This document shows positions 42,620 through 52,294 of a stretch of 64,000 nucleotides of DNA, piece after piece. The stretch covers positions 1,116,001 to 1,180,000 of the forward strand of contig NZ_JAFBCL010000001.1 in assembly GCF_016907655.1 (NCBI RefSeq). The letters are read 5' to 3'. The position numbers and the translations under genes are program-made. This DNA is from Saccharothrix algeriensis (GTDB lineage: Bacteria > Actinomycetota > Actinomycetes > Mycobacteriales > Pseudonocardiaceae). The notes beneath the pieces were generated by a model. That model was not told the DNA's origin. It did no database searches and was given only the letters and a program-made list of their open reading frames with translations. The stretch's first letter is position 1. Each line of letters begins with the position of its first letter.

Positions 42620-42934
42620 CCGCGCCGAATACCCATCATCATCGCTGGTCAACCGCCCTGACCGGCCTCGGCGACCCGTCGGTGGGGCCGGGCGGGGACA
42701 TGTCCGCCCCGTGCCCGTGAGCAGGTGGTCGACCACCGCCTCGGTGATCACCTCGCCGGGCGGCGCGGAGTGGGCACGGGCCGAGCGTCGCGGGGCGGCG
42801 CCGCCTGCTCCGGCCCACCGGGCTCGGGCGGGTCGCCCGGCCGCGGTCCCCCGATGAGCGCACGGCGCGGCGGCCGGTGCCCCCCGGTGCCCTACCGGGA
42901 CGCACCGGCCGCGCGACGGCGCCCTACCGGGAGG
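42620..42934. other. intergenic region, nothing firm
   Basis: No convincing gene. The leftward frame from a GTG at 42751 (VITEAVVDHLLTGTG) runs into the DUF6328-like gene and might be its N-terminal extension. A GGGGACATGTCC palindrome-containing hairpin lies near 42692-42710. Confidence 0.35.
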
Positions 42935-43618
42935 CTACGGCCACGAGCCCTCCTCGCTGTGGGCCACGACCAGCTCCCGCAGCTCGCACCCGGCCGGCTG
43001 GCGCAGCGCGAACACGATCGCGTCGGCCACGTGCTCGGGCGGGTTGAGCCGGCTGTCGTCCGGCGGCCGGTACTGCTCGGCGCGGTCGTCGAAGAAGTGC
43101 GTGCGCATCCCGCCGGGGATCACCAGCGTCACGCCGACGCGGCCCGCCGTCTCGGCCGCCAGCGCCCGCGTGAACCCGACCACGCCGAACTTCGAGGCGC
43201 AGTAGGCCGTGGCGTCGCTGACCGCCTTGATGCCGAGGGTGGACGCGATCGTCACCACCCGCCCACCGTCCAGGTGGGGCAGCGCCGCGCGCACCACCGC
43301 GGCCGTGCCGAGCAGGTTGACCATGACGACCCGCTCCCAGTCGGCCGCCGGCACCTCGTCCAGCCGCCCGCACGCGTCGGTGCCCGCCGCCGTCACCACG
43401 GCCCGCAGGCCGCCGTTGCGCTCGGCGATGGCGCGCACCGCCTCCTCCGCCGCCCTGGTGTCGCTCAGGTCGACCGACTCGAAGTCGGCCACCTCGTCGG
43501 ACGTGGGCGCCGCCTTGTCCAGCACCAGCGGCGTCCCGCCCAGCTCGTGGACGGCGTGCACGACGGCCGCGCCCAGCCCGGACGCCCCGCCGGTCACCAG
43601 CACCTGTCCCGGTCCCAT
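42935..43618 (-). CDS. short-chain dehydrogenase, last gene of the heptose operon
   Basis: 227 residues. LVTGGASGLGAAVVHAVHEL is the cofactor site; catalytic residues are in TIASTLGIKAVSDATAYCAS-K. It starts one base after the hldE stop, so it is co-translated with the ADP-heptose genes. Related clusters carry an SDR at this place; it may modify the nucleotide-heptose or another sugar, but it lacks the extended-SDR features of HldD epimerase. Confidence 0.9.
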   Translation of the reverse strand: MGPGQVLVTGGASGLGAAVVHAVHELGGTPLVLDKAAPTSDEVADFESVDLSDTRAAEEAVRAIAERNGGLRAVVTAAGTDACGRLDEVPAADWERVVMVNLLGTAAVVRAALPHLDGGRVVTIASTLGIKAVSDATAYCASKFGVVGFTRALAAETAGRVGVTLVIPGGMRTHFFDDRAEQYRPPDDSRLNPPEHVADAIVFALRQPAGCELRELVVAHSEEGSWP

Positions 43619-43619
43619 C

Positions 43620-44903
43620 TCAGCCCCTCCTCGCCAGCAGTTCCGTGGTCGACCGACCCCGGTGGTAGGGCACGACGACGGTCCGCCCGCCCCACGTGCG
43701 CACCAGGTCGGCCTCGGGCAGGGATTCGGCGCGGTAGTCGCCGCCCTTCACCCAGATGTCCGGCCGCAGCTCGGCGAGCACCCGCTCGGGGGTGTCCTCG
43801 CCGAACACGACCACCTCGTCCACGCAGCCCAGCGCGCGCAGCACCTCCGCCCGGTCGTGCTGGCGGGTGACCGGGCGCTCGGGGCCCTTGAGCCGCCGCA
43901 CGGACTCGTCGGAGTTGAGGCACACCACCAGGCAGTCGCCCAGCGCGCGGGCGGCCTCCAGCGTCCGGACGTGGCCCGCGTGCAGCAGGTCGAAGCAGCC
44001 ACCGGTCGCGACCACCACGCCGCCGCGCGCCCGCGTGGCGTCCACGGTGGACCGGTGGGCCGGGCGGAAGCCCGACGCGCCGCCCTCGGCCAGGAAGTCG
44101 GCGGCAGAGGCCACCGCGGCGGCCACGGCGTCGTCCGCGGCCGCGCCCGCCATGAGGCGCGCGGCGGCCGTCACGGCGAACCGGTCGCCCGCGCCGCACG
44201 GGTCGAGCACCGCGACCTTCGGCGCGGGCACCGCGACCGGCGTGCCGCCGGTGTCCAGCAGCGCGCCCTCGGAGCCGAGCGTGACCACCACGGCGCGGGC
44301 CGACCACCGCTCGCGCAGCGCGCGGGCGGCGTCCTGCGCGTCCCGCTCGCCGCTGAACCGCTCGGCCTCGCCGTGGTTGGGCGTCACCAGCCGCGCGCCG
44401 GGCGTCGGCGCGGGGCCGCGCGGGTGCGGGTCCCACACCACCGGGCGGTCCGCGAGCGCGGCGCGCAGCCGCTCGTCGCGCGCCAGCCCGCGGCCGTAGT
44501 CCGACACCAGCACCAGGTCGGCGGCGCGCACCGCGTCGAGCATCTCGTCGGTGGCGCGGGGGTCGCCCGGCCCGCCGCCCCGGTCCATCCGGGCGATGGA
44601 CCGGCCGCCGCTGCGCAGCCGCGCCTTCACCGGCGTGGCGGCCGGCGAGGGCCCGAACACCGCGGGGACGCCGGCCAGCGCGTCGCGCAGCCGCACCCCG
44701 TCGGCGTCGGCGGCCAGCGCGGTCACCAGCGTCACGTCGAGGCCGTCCCGCGCCGCCAGCGCGGCGGCCAGGCCCGCGCCGCCCGGCCGGACGTGCTCGG
44801 CCCGCACGTCCACCACGGGCACGGGCGCATCCGGGCACAGCCGCTCCGCGGTGCCCTCGATGTCGATGTCCAGCAGCGAGTCGCCGACCACCGCGAGCTT
44901 CAC
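43620..44903 (-). CDS. hldE: bifunctional heptose kinase/adenylyltransferase HldE-like
   Basis: 427 residues from a GTG overlapping gmhA. Residues 1-290 form a PfkB kinase domain (VVGDSLLDIDIEGTAERLCP, VSDYGRGL, DPCGAGDRFAVTAA with catalytic Asp). About 300-427 form a nucleotidyltransferase domain with GGCFDLLHAGHVRTLEAARA and KGPERPVTRQHDR. The order matches E. coli HldE: phosphorylation of heptose-7-phosphate at O-1, then, after GmhB, adenylylation to ADP-heptose. Presence with gmhA and gmhB makes the pathway complete to ADP-D-glycero-heptose. Confidence 0.94.
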   Translation of the reverse strand: MKLAVVGDSLLDIDIEGTAERLCPDAPVPVVDVRAEHVRPGGAGLAAALAARDGLDVTLVTALAADADGVRLRDALAGVPAVFGPSPAATPVKARLRSGGRSIARMDRGGGPGDPRATDEMLDAVRAADLVLVSDYGRGLARDERLRAALADRPVVWDPHPRGPAPTPGARLVTPNHGEAERFSGERDAQDAARALRERWSARAVVVTLGSEGALLDTGGTPVAVPAPKVAVLDPCGAGDRFAVTAAARLMAGAAADDAVAAAVASAADFLAEGGASGFRPAHRSTVDATRARGGVVVATGGCFDLLHAGHVRTLEAARALGDCLVVCLNSDESVRRLKGPERPVTRQHDRAEVLRALGCVDEVVVFGEDTPERVLAELRPDIWVKGGDYRAESLPEADLVRTWGGRTVVVPYHRGRSTTELLARRG

Positions 44904-45475
44904 GACACCCTCCGCGCGGCGGCGGGCAGCGCGGCCTCGAACGCCGCGCACAGCGCGTGCACCGCGACCAGCTGGGCCTCCTGCACGTTGGCCGGCTCGC
45001 CGGGCAGCGCGAGCGCCTCGTCCGCCTCGGCGGCCAGCGGGTTGGGCGCGGGTCCGGTCAGCGCCCACACCCGCGCGCCGACCTCCCGGCCGGCGCGGAC
45101 CGCCTCCAGCAGGTTCGGGCTCCGGCCGCTGGTGGACAGCAGCACCACCACGTCGTCGGGCCGGGCGTGCGCGGTGACCTGCCGGGCGAAGACCTGGTCG
45201 TAGCCGTAGTCGTTGCCGATCGCGGTCACGCTGGAGGTCTCCGAGCACAGCGCGATCGCCGAGAACGGCGCGCGGTCGTCGCGGAACCGGCCCACCAGCT
45301 CGGCGGTCAGGTGCTGCGCCTCGGCCGCCGAACCGCCGTTGCCCGCCGCGAGCAGCCGCCCGCCCTCGCTCAGCCGGCGCGCCAGCAGCCCGCCCCAGCG
45401 GGTGATCCTGGGCGCCTGCGCGCGCAGCCCGGCCAGCGACTCCGCCAGCCCGCTCAAGTGCTGCTCGACGCTCAT
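44900..45475 (-). CDS. gmhA: sedoheptulose-7-phosphate isomerase GmhA-like
   Basis: 191 residues with a SIS fold: [21 protein letters not shown], then [20 protein letters not shown] and [15 protein letters not shown]. The [11 protein letters not shown] loop and the His near 180 ([10 protein letters not shown]) are GmhA hallmarks. It isomerises sedoheptulose-7-phosphate to D-glycero-D-manno-heptose-7-phosphate, the first committed step. Start and stop overlap both neighbours by four bases. Confidence 0.94.
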   Translation of the reverse strand: MSVEQHLSGLAESLAGLRAQAPRITRWGGLLARRLSEGGRLLAAGNGGSAAEAQHLTAELVGRFRDDRAPFSAIALCSETSSVTAIGNDYGYDQVFARQVTAHARPDDVVVLLSTSGRSPNLLEAVRAGREVGARVWALTGPAPNPLAAEADEALALPGEPANVQEAQLVAVHALCAAFEAALPAAARRVS

Positions 45476-46683
45476 CGGGCTCCTCCCGCCGCCACGGCCG
45501 GGGACCGCTCGGCGCCGATCCGCGCGTAGAGCCGCTCGGTGTCCTGGGCGATCCGGTCCCACGTGTAGCGGGCCTGCACCCGGTCGGTGCCGGCCAGCCC
45601 GTAAGCCTCCCGGCGCGCCGGGTCGACCAGCAGCGACCGCAGCGCCCTGGCCAGCGCGATCGGGTCGCGGGGCGGCACCAGCGCGCCGGTCACCCCGTCC
45701 ACCACGGTGTCGGTCAGCCCGCCGACCGCGGAGGCCACGACCGGCACGCCGCAGGCCATGGCCTCCAGCGGCACGATCCCGAACGGCTCGTACCACGGCA
45801 CGCACACCACGGCGTCGGCCGAGCGCAGCAGCGACGGCATCGCGCGGCGCGACACCTGGCCCGCCAGCCGCACCCGGTCGGCCACGCCCAGCGCCCGCGC
45901 GTGGTCGAGCAGCCGCCGCGCCTCCGGCTCGGACCGCACGTCCGCCGAGCCGCCCGCGATCACCAGCTCGGTGTCCGGCAGCGACCGCAGCGCGGTGATC
46001 AGGTCGGCGAAGCCCTTGCGCGGCACCAGCCTGCCCACCGCGACGACCCGGTGCGGCAGCCCCCGGCGGTCGCGCGGGCCCTCCGGCCGGAACAGCCGGG
46101 GGTCCACACCGCACGGCACCACCGCGATCCGCGACCGGGGCACGCCCATGCGGATCAGCTCGAACACCTCGTCGCCGCAGGTGGCCGCCACCCGGTCCAC
46201 CTCGCGCCCGATCAGCCGCTCGGTGGCCACCCGCTCCGGCGGGCTGGTGTCGTCCTCGCCCTGGTGCCGCCGCTTGACCACGCCCAGCGCGTGGAAGGTC
46301 TGCACCACCGGCACGTCCAGCCCGCGCGTCGCCAGGACGGAGGCCAGGCCGGACATCCAGAAGTGGCCGTGCACCACGTCGGGGTGCTCGGCGCGCCACC
46401 GGTCCCGCAGGAACTCCGCGAAGTCGCCCATGTGCGGCAGCAGGCGGTCCTTCGGGACGTGCGCGGCGGGCCCGGCCGGCACGTGCACCACGTCGTAGCC
46501 CTGGTCGGTGCGCACCCGCTCGGGCAGGTCCGGGTCGTCGCGCCGGGTGTAGACAGTGACCTCGTGCCGCAGCCGGGCCAGCGCCGCCGACAGGTCGGCC
46601 ACGTGCACGTTCTGCCCGCCCGCGTCCACGCCGCCCAGGGCGGCCAACGGGCTGGCGTGCTCGGACACCATCGCGATCCTCAT
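45472..46683 (-). CDS. GT4-family glycosyltransferase
   Basis: 403 residues, [31 protein letters not shown] is the N-terminal GT-B glycine-rich loop shared with MshA/SPS-like GT4 enzymes. The C-terminal half has [16 protein letters not shown] and [20 protein letters not shown], the EX7E motif binding the nucleotide-sugar. Within the heptose operon; donor unknown. MshA (mycothiol) is a relative, but the operon context argues for glycan assembly. Confidence 0.92.
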   Translation of the reverse strand: MRIAMVSEHASPLAALGGVDAGGQNVHVADLSAALARLRHEVTVYTRRDDPDLPERVRTDQGYDVVHVPAGPAAHVPKDRLLPHMGDFAEFLRDRWRAEHPDVVHGHFWMSGLASVLATRGLDVPVVQTFHALGVVKRRHQGEDDTSPPERVATERLIGREVDRVAATCGDEVFELIRMGVPRSRIAVVPCGVDPRLFRPEGPRDRRGLPHRVVAVGRLVPRKGFADLITALRSLPDTELVIAGGSADVRSEPEARRLLDHARALGVADRVRLAGQVSRRAMPSLLRSADAVVCVPWYEPFGIVPLEAMACGVPVVASAVGGLTDTVVDGVTGALVPPRDPIALARALRSLLVDPARREAYGLAGTDRVQARYTWDRIAQDTERLYARIGAERSPAVAAGGAR

Positions 46684-47561
46684 GAACTCACCTCCGCCAA
46701 CAACCGGTCCCAGTTCCTCAGGAACGCTTCGAGGCCGTACCGGGCCAGGGCGAACTCCCTGGCCTGCTTGCCGTGCTCCCGCGCCAGCGCCGGATCCGCG
46801 ATCAGCGCGGCCATGCCGCGGGTCAGCTCCGCCACGTCGGTGGACACCACCCCCGCCTCCGGCGGCACCGCACGCACGACCTCCGTGCACGCCAGCGCCA
46901 CCACGGGCATCCCCACGTGCATCGCCTCGATCAGCGACAGCCCGAGGGAGGTCCAGCGCACCGGGTGCAGGTACAGCCGCCGGCTCGCCAGCTCCCGGTG
47001 CAGCGCGCCCAGCGGGTGGTCGCCGCGCCCGCCCAGCTCCTCGGTGCCCATCCCGTACAGGTCCAGCGGCGCCACCGCCGCGAACCGCTCCAGCAGGTCC
47101 GTGCCCACCACGCGGCCCCGGCGGACCGGTTCGTTCACCACGACGGCCGCGCGCGGCAGCTCGCCGGTGTAGAGGTGGCCGGGGTCGACGACGCCGTGCT
47201 CCACCACGACCGTGCGCGTGGCGCCGCAGTCCCACATCAGGTCGTTGAAGTGGGTGACGTGCACCAGCAGCCCCGGCCAGTCCGCCATCGGGTGCCGCTG
47301 GTTCGGCTGCGCGGGCGTGTTGTGCTCCAGGTAGATCACCGGGACGCCGCGCGGCACCCGCGCCAGCTCCTCGACCCGCTGCACGACCGCGACGTCGACG
47401 GCGTCGGAGTCCACTTCGGACAGACGGACCTCGCGGGCGGCGGGCCAGTCCCGCCCGGCCAGCCCCACCCCGTCCGGCGGCGCGGGCAGCAGGTAGTCGT
47501 GTCCGCCCCGGACGAACGCTTCCGTCCAGGACCCGTGCACGTGCCACAGCAACACTCTCAC
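46680..47561 (-). CDS. GT-B-fold glycosyltransferase
   Basis: 293 residues, GTG overlapping the upstream gene. The N-terminus [20 protein letters not shown] and the mid part [20 protein letters not shown] are typical of a small GT1/GT4-like group found in actinomycete heptose clusters. [20 protein letters not shown] is the C-terminal nucleotide-sugar site. Cytoplasmic. Exact specificity unknown. Confidence 0.88.
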   Translation of the reverse strand: MRVLLWHVHGSWTEAFVRGGHDYLLPAPPDGVGLAGRDWPAAREVRLSEVDSDAVDVAVVQRVEELARVPRGVPVIYLEHNTPAQPNQRHPMADWPGLLVHVTHFNDLMWDCGATRTVVVEHGVVDPGHLYTGELPRAAVVVNEPVRRGRVVGTDLLERFAAVAPLDLYGMGTEELGGRGDHPLGALHRELASRRLYLHPVRWTSLGLSLIEAMHVGMPVVALACTEVVRAVPPEAGVVSTDVAELTRGMAALIADPALAREHGKQAREFALARYGLEAFLRNWDRLLAEVSS

Positions 47562-48559
47562 GTCCGCACTCCCACTAGTTCGGCGACGGCGGCGACCACT
47601 TCGGCCGGCGTGACCCGGTCCAGGCAGGGGTGACCGGGCACCGGGCACTCGCGCGCCCGCGAGCCCGCGCACGGCGCGCCCTGGTCACCCAGCAGGACGT
47701 GCCGCCCGTGCGGCGCCCAGCGCTCGGCCGGCACGACGGGCGCGAACAGCGACACCACGGGCGTGCCGACGGCGACCGCGAGGTGCGCCGGGCCGGTGTT
47801 GCCGACCACCACGGCGTCCGCGCCGGCCAGCACCCCGGACAGCTCGGCGAACGTCGTGCGCCCGCCCAGGTCGAGCCCGTGCTCGCCGGCGACGTGCGCG
47901 GTCAGCGCCGTCTCCTCGGGCCCACCGGTGACCACGACCCGGTGCCCCGCCGCGGCCAGCGCGCGCACCGCTCCGGCGCACCGGTCCGGCGACCACGCCC
48001 GCGCGGGCACCGAGGCCCCGGGGTGGAGCACCACATAGGGTCCGGGAACGGGTGATTCCGGCGGTGGCAGGACGGAAAGCCGCCCGTCGTCGCCCGGCGG
48101 CAGCTCGAAGCCCGCGGCCCGCGCGACGCTGAGCGCCCGCTCGGACTCCGGCACGGACGGCTCGTCGCGCAGCCGGACGTCCAGCAGCGAGCCGGGGTAG
48201 TCGGTGGACCGCGCCACGATCCGCGGCACGCCCGCCAGGCGCAGCAGCAGCGCCAGCGGCAGCGGGCTCTGGTGGAACGACGTCAGGATCAGCGCCACGT
48301 CCGCGCGGACCTCCCGGAGCAGGGCCACGACCGCGTCGACGTCCGGTCCGCGCACGGGGGGCGGGGACGCCGCGATCCACGGGCAGTCCCACGTCAGCAC
48401 CCGCCGCACGCCGGGCAGCAGCCGGCCGGCCTGCGCGCCGGAGTTCCCGCACAGCAGCACGACCTCGCCCGCCGCCGCGGCGGCCCGGACCGCCGGGCCC
48501 GCCAGCAGCACGTCGCCGTCGTTGTCCAACCGGGCCACGAGCGTGCGCACCGCGGTCAC
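47558..48559 (-). CDS. GT9-family (heptosyltransferase-like) glycosyltransferase
   Basis: 333 residues, GTG overlapping gmh[41 protein letters not shown] and [20 protein letters not shown] are the GT9 signatures. It also has [20 protein letters not shown] near the end, the Cys pattern often present in this family. Together with the GT9 gene at 32493, the window encodes two candidate heptosyltransferases. Confidence 0.92.
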   Translation of the reverse strand: MTAVRTLVARLDNDGDVLLAGPAVRAAAAAGEVVLLCGNSGAQAGRLLPGVRRVLTWDCPWIAASPPPVRGPDVDAVVALLREVRADVALILTSFHQSPLPLALLLRLAGVPRIVARSTDYPGSLLDVRLRDEPSVPESERALSVARAAGFELPPGDDGRLSVLPPPESPVPGPYVVLHPGASVPARAWSPDRCAGAVRALAAAGHRVVVTGGPEETALTAHVAGEHGLDLGGRTTFAELSGVLAGADAVVVGNTGPAHLAVAVGTPVVSLFAPVVPAERWAPHGRHVLLGDQGAPCAGSRARECPVPGHPCLDRVTPAEVVAAVAELVGVRT

Positions 48560-49071
48560 CTGATCGCCGCCAACGCGCCGGCGAGGTCCTGCGCCACCAC
48601 CGGGGCGCGCTCGACCTCCGCGCGCAGCGTCCGCGGCGTGGGCACCATGACCGCCGACGCGCCGGCCGCCAGCGCCGCGTCCACATCGGCCCCGATGTCG
48701 CCGACGACCACGGTCCGCGCCGGGTCGACCGACAGGGCCGCGCACGCGGCCAGCACCAGCCCCGGCATCGGCTTGCGGCACGCGCACCCGTCGTCCGGGT
48801 GGTGCGGGCACACCTGCCAGGTGTCGAACGGGCCGAGCAGCTCGTCCACCCGGGCGTTGACCGCGCGGACCTCGTCCCACCCCAGCATCCCGCGCCCGAT
48901 GCCGGACTGGTTGCTCACCACGCCGGTCCGCACGCCCCGCGCGCGCAGCGCGCGTACAGTTTCCACTGCGCCTGGCATCAGGGAAACCCTTGCCGGATCA
49001 CCGTTGTACGGCACATCGCGAATGAGCGTGCCGTCCCGGTCGAACAGCACGGCTTCGGGGTACTGGTCCAC
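48556..49071 (-). CDS. gmhB: heptose-1,7-bisphosphate phosphatase GmhB-like
   Basis: 171 residues from GTG 49071, no Shine-Dalgarno, perhaps leaderless. HAD motif I FDRDGTLIRDVPYNGDP, motif II VVSNQSGIGRGML and motif III CRKPMPGLVLAA are present, plus the zinc-loop CPHHPDDGCACRKP that defines GmhB-type phosphatases. It removes the 7-phosphate before adenylylation. First gene of the leftward seven-gene operon, whose genes overlap by four bases or nearly abut. Confidence 0.93.
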   Translation of the reverse strand: MDQYPEAVLFDRDGTLIRDVPYNGDPARVSLMPGAVETVRALRARGVRTGVVSNQSGIGRGMLGWDEVRAVNARVDELLGPFDTWQVCPHHPDDGCACRKPMPGLVLAACAALSVDPARTVVVGDIGADVDAALAAGASAVMVPTPRTLRAEVERAPVVAQDLAGALAAIR

Positions 49072-49204
49072 AGAGGAGAGTTAGCCGGCCACCTCGTCGG
49101 CGAAACACTTCTCGGGGAAGCGCTACTCACTGTCACCCATGTGTGAAGACCCGCGCAGGGGGTATCCACCCCCTGAACGCGATCCAGAGGAGAGGTTGTT
49201 TTCT

Positions 49205-49723
49205 GTGACGACGATCGAGAAGTCCGTGGACGTCGACGTTCCGGTCACGACCGCGTACAACCAGTGGACCCAGTTCGAGTCGTTCCCGCGCTTCATGGAG
49301 GGCGTCGAGAGCATCCAGCAGGTCACGGCAACCCGGACCCACTGGGTGACCAAGATCGCCGGCGTGCAGCGCGAGTTCGACGCGGAGATCACCGAGCAGC
49401 ACCCGGACGAGCGGGTGGCCTGGCACAGCGTGGACGGCCCTCCGCAGGGCGGCGTGGTGACCTTCCACCGCATCAGCGACACGTCCACCCGCGTTCACGT
49501 GCAGATGGAGTACGACCCCCAGACGCTGGTCGAGAAGGCCGGTTCGGCGCTGGGCGTCGTCGAGCACCGCATCAACGGCGACCTGAAGCGGTTCAAGGAG
49601 TTCATCGAGGGCCGCGGCAGCGAGACCGGCGGCTGGCGCGGTGACGTGAGCCGGCCGCCGCAGGCCGGCGAGACGCGCCACGACCTGCCCGACGGCGGCA
49701 GGCCCGGCGACCCGATCCGGTGA
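49205..49723 (+). CDS. SRPBCC-family protein (polyketide-cyclase/dehydrase-like fold)
   Basis: 172 residues, GTG with AGAGGAGAGG 10-11 bases upstream. VTTIEKSVDVDVPVTTAYNQ then WTQFESFPRFMEGVE opens a helix-grip fold; VQMEYDPQTLVEKAGSALG follows. Related to DUF/COG5637-type stress proteins. The polar tail from 140 is probably disordered. Ligand unknown. Confidence 0.9.
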   Translation: MTTIEKSVDVDVPVTTAYNQWTQFESFPRFMEGVESIQQVTATRTHWVTKIAGVQREFDAEITEQHPDERVAWHSVDGPPQGGVVTFHRISDTSTRVHVQMEYDPQTLVEKAGSALGVVEHRINGDLKRFKEFIEGRGSETGGWRGDVSRPPQAGETRHDLPDGGRPGDPIR

Positions 49724-49832
49724 GCGGGGCGGGCGGCCGGGCGCCACAGCCGGGAGGGCTCCTCCCGCTCCCCTGCCACGGCCGCCCGTCGCCACTCGGC
49801 GCGGTCGGGTGACCGCAGGTCCATCGCGTTTG

Positions 49833-49859
49833 GGGTGGCCGGACCAGGTCCGGCCACCC
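49833..49859 (+). terminator. terminator after the SRPBCC gene
   Basis: GGGTGGCCGG (49833-49842) pairs with CCGGCCACCC (49850-49859) and is followed by TTTCGCGCGTTTTTC. Confidence 0.75.
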
Positions 49860-49880
49860 TTTCGCGCGTTTTTCTTCGCC

Positions 49881-49921
49881 ATCGAGTGGGAAATTCCTCA
49901 CTCGATCGGAGTAAATTTTTT
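49881..49921 (+). terminator. second hairpin with a true T-run
   Basis: ATCGAGTG (49881-49888) pairs with CACTCGAT (49899-49906). Eight bases on there is a seven-T run at 49915-49921, rare in this genome. It probably reinforces the preceding terminator. Confidence 0.5.
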
Positions 49922-50118
49922 CCGCAGCCCGCACAACCCGCAGCCATCTCCGCGTTCCCATCCGCTGATCGATCACCCCACGGGCACCGCGCACCGGCGA
50001 ACAGGTGTGGACCTGAAAACCATTCAGGGCGCGTCGGCACCCCGGGGAGCGCGGCTCACGCTCGACTCGTGCGCGGTGCACAAAAGCGGAATTCCGCGCG
50101 AACCCGGCACGCGATCGA

Positions 50119-50164
50119 AACCCGTTCGGCCCGGACATCTCGGGATGTCCGGGCCGAACGGGTT
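50119..50164 (-). terminator. perfect 21-bp hairpin with UCGG tetraloop
   Basis: 50119-50139 pairs without mismatch with 50144-50164 around TCGG closed by C-G. It lies 17 bases beyond the stop of the leftward operon (50181) and is followed on that strand by TTTCGATCGC. Confidence 0.75.
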
Positions 50165-50180
50165 CGCGCCATTGGGGTCG

Positions 50181-50696
50181 TCAGCCGCGCTTGAGGCGCT
50201 CGGCCACCTGGTACACCGACTGCCACAGCGCCGTCGCCGCGTCACCCAGCAGCGAGCTCTCGGCGGGCTTCCCGCCCTCCGTGATGTCCAACCCGGCGTC
50301 GGGCGGCACCACGTCCTGCGCCAGCAGCTTCTCCAGCACCGCCATCACCACGTCCGGGTGGCCCAGCGGCAGCGGCGCGGCGAACGTCTGCACGGAGCGG
50401 ATCTGCTCCCGGTGCCGGTCGGCCAGTTCGCCGACGTCCGCGCCGGCCGCCGCGCCCGCCACCAGGTGGACCCGCCGGTCCCGCAGCTCGGCCAGGACCA
50501 CCTCCGCCTCCCGCAGCGGGTCGTCGGTGACCGGCAGGCGGCACCAGACGACCTGGAGGTGCTCGGTGAGCGGTCGCCAGGTCGCCGGCAGCTCGCCGTG
50601 CGGGGCCGCGCCGGCCGGGTCCAGGACGAGCACCACGGGCGCGTCGGACGGACCCGCCCAGACCACGGACGGGCCGGTCGGTTCGGTCTGCGTCAT
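50181..50696 (-). CDS. hypothetical protein, alpha/beta-hydrolase-like fragment
   Basis: 171 residues. APVVLVLDPAGAAPHGELPA, then HLQVVWCRLPVTDD and VHLVAGAAAGADVGELADRH suggest an alpha/beta Rossmann-like fold, but the Ser nucleophile elbow (GxSxG) is absent (GAAAGA instead). Last gene of a leftward set with metallophosphoesterase, BON and nucleotidyltransferase genes, overlapping the first of these by four bases. Function unknown. Confidence 0.7.
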   Translation of the reverse strand: MTQTEPTGPSVVWAGPSDAPVVLVLDPAGAAPHGELPATWRPLTEHLQVVWCRLPVTDDPLREAEVVLAELRDRRVHLVAGAAAGADVGELADRHREQIRSVQTFAAPLPLGHPDVVMAVLEKLLAQDVVPPDAGLDITEGGKPAESSLLGDAATALWQSVYQVAERLKRG

Positions 50697-51439
50697 GCCG
50701 ACACCTCCACTCCAGCGGGTTCCACGGAGGGTTCCACGCAGTACACGGTGAACGCCGAACGGATGATCGGCTGGGCCACGTTGCGCACCCGGACCCCGCC
50801 GGGCGTCATGCCCTGCTCCACGCCGAAGTGGGCGTGCCCGTGCACGGCCAGGTGCGTGCCGGTCGCGTCGATCGCCTCGCCCAGCAGGTAGGAGCCGAGG
50901 AACGGGTAGATCTCCGGCGGCTCGCCGCGCAGCGTGTCCGGCACCGGGGCGTAGTGGGTCAACGCCACCTTCACGTCGGTGTCGAGGCCGCGCAGGGCGC
51001 TCTCCAGCTGCTCGGCGATCCCCATGGTGTGGCAGATGAACGCCTTCATCTCCGGCTCGCCGAACGCGCTGCCGCACTTGCCGGCGAACCCGCCGCCGAA
51101 GCCCTTCACGCCCGCGACGCCCAGCGTGCGGCCGTCGACCTCGACCCGGGCGGTGTCGCCCTCCAGCACCGTCACGCCCGCGTCCGCCAGGACGCGGGTG
51201 ACCTCGGCGGGCTTGTCGTCGTGGTAGTCGTGGTTGCCCAGCACCGCGATCACGGGCACCGGCAGGCCGGTGAACTCGTCGGCCACCACCCGCGCCTCCG
51301 CCACGGTGCCGTGCCTGGTCAGGTCACCCGCCAGCAGCAGCACGTCGGCGTGCTCGCCGACGTTCTCCAACGCGGGCCGAAGGCGCCCGCGGGCGTCCTC
51401 GCCGAGGTGCACGTCCCCGACGGCGGCAACGCGGATCAT
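50693..51439 (-). CDS. calcineurin-like metallophosphoesterase
   Basis: 248 residues. The metal motifs are in order: GDVHLG (8-13), LLAGDLTRHG, LGNHDYHDD, then LTHYAPVP and VHGHAHFGVEQG. It is a cytoplasmic two-metal phosphoesterase resembling the CpdA/YkuE class; the substrate cannot be assigned. It overlaps the BON gene and the hypothetical gene by four bases. Confidence 0.93.
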   Translation of the reverse strand: MIRVAAVGDVHLGEDARGRLRPALENVGEHADVLLLAGDLTRHGTVAEARVVADEFTGLPVPVIAVLGNHDYHDDKPAEVTRVLADAGVTVLEGDTARVEVDGRTLGVAGVKGFGGGFAGKCGSAFGEPEMKAFICHTMGIAEQLESALRGLDTDVKVALTHYAPVPDTLRGEPPEIYPFLGSYLLGEAIDATGTHLAVHGHAHFGVEQGMTPGGVRVRNVAQPIIRSAFTVYCVEPSVEPAGVEVSA

Positions 51440-51684
51440 CGCAACTCCTCCCTGCCGTCCGGTTCCCCGACCGGCACGACCTTCACGTCGTCCAGCACGG
51501 TCAGCTCCGGCGCCACGTCGTGGATCACCGCCTCCAGCTCGTCCTTGCGCTCGGCGCAGGCGACGTCCCCGGACAGCAGCACGTTGTCGCCGCGCACGGT
51601 CACCCGCACCCCCAGTTCGGTGGTGCGGGGGTCTTCGGCCAGCGCCCGGCGCAAGCGGGCGGCCAGGTACTGTTCAGCGGTCAT
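51436..51684 (-). CDS. BON-domain protein
   Basis: 82 residues. LAARLRRALAEDPRTTELGV and VRVTVRGDNVLLSGDVACAE are a single BON domain (found in OsmY). There is no signal peptide, so it is presumably cytoplasmic. Co-transcribed with the phosphoesterase. Confidence 0.88.
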   Translation of the reverse strand: MTAEQYLAARLRRALAEDPRTTELGVRVTVRGDNVLLSGDVACAERKDELEAVIHDVAPELTVLDDVKVVPVGEPDGREELR

Positions 51685-51686
51685 GG

Positions 51687-52235
51687 CTAGCTCCTGATGT
51701 CAAGGCGCCGCGTGAGCACGAGGAACGCCTCGGCGTACGGGGAATGGGCGGTCGCTGCCTCCACCTGCCGCCAGTCGATCTGCTCGCGGCAGGCGCGGGC
51801 GAACGGCAGCAGTTCGCTGAAGTCGCACCGGTGCCCGTCCAGCACCAGCAGCTTGCTGATCATCACATCGGTCGCGGGCATCACCGGCAGCGTCACCGAG
51901 CCGACCGCCTGGTCCTCGGCGCGCGCCAGCGTCTCGTCGGTCACCTGCACCTCGTTGGGGCGGAACAGCAGGTCCACCAGCGAGTCACCGTCGTAGACCT
52001 TGAGCAACCAGTCCTCGGGGGCGTCCGCCGCCCGCATCCCGGCCGCCACCAGCGCGCTCACCGCGCTCTTCGCGTCCTCCTCGCGCACCAGGATGTCGAC
52101 GTCGTGCTCGGTCGCCGGGCCGCCCCGCGCGTACACCGCACACCCCCCGGTCAGGGCGAACGGGATCTCCTGCGTGCGCAACGCCTTCGCCACCTTGGTC
52201 AACGTGCGCAGCAACTCGTCTTGAACGCCGCTCAT
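51687..52235 (-). CDS. nucleotidyltransferase-fold protein
   Basis: 182 residues from an ATG (an upstream GTG would add four). FALTGGCAVYARGGPATEHD followed by VDILV gives the GG...D-x-D minimal nucleotidyltransferase core. Residues from 110 form a helical tail. Resembles the AbiEii/DUF6036 group. No antitoxin-like partner gene is next to it, so a toxin role is not supported; first gene of the phosphoesterase operon. Confidence 0.82.
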   Translation of the reverse strand: MSGVQDELLRTLTKVAKALRTQEIPFALTGGCAVYARGGPATEHDVDILVREEDAKSAVSALVAAGMRAADAPEDWLLKVYDGDSLVDLLFRPNEVQVTDETLARAEDQAVGSVTLPVMPATDVMISKLLVLDGHRCDFSELLPFARACREQIDWRQVEAATAHSPYAEAFLVLTRRLDIRS

Positions 52236-52294
52236 GGTTGTGACTACCCCGACCCCCCGCGCTTCACACTGCGCCGGACGGGTATCCGGTGACC

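Larger units (their letters stand above)
49724..50180. other. intergenic region with three terminator-like hairpins
   Basis: No gene seen. The stretch contains the stem-loops listed at 49833, 49881 and 50119. The AT content around 49865-49925 is unusually high for this genome. Confidence 0.55.

Noticed and set aside
42639..42905. leftward 88-codon frame between the DUF6328-like and SDR genes
   Set aside because: Low-complexity Arg/Gly/Pro sequence with no Shine-Dalgarno; looks like chance openness in GC-rich DNA.
45472..46683. mycothiol glycosyltransferase MshA
   Set aside because: It shares the GT4 fold and N-terminal loop, but lies in a tight heptose operon; a glycan role is the simpler reading.
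51687..52235. AbiEii-type toxin of a toxin-antitoxin pair
   Set aside because: No AbiEi-like antitoxin gene is next to it; the gene heads an operon with BON and phosphoesterase genes.
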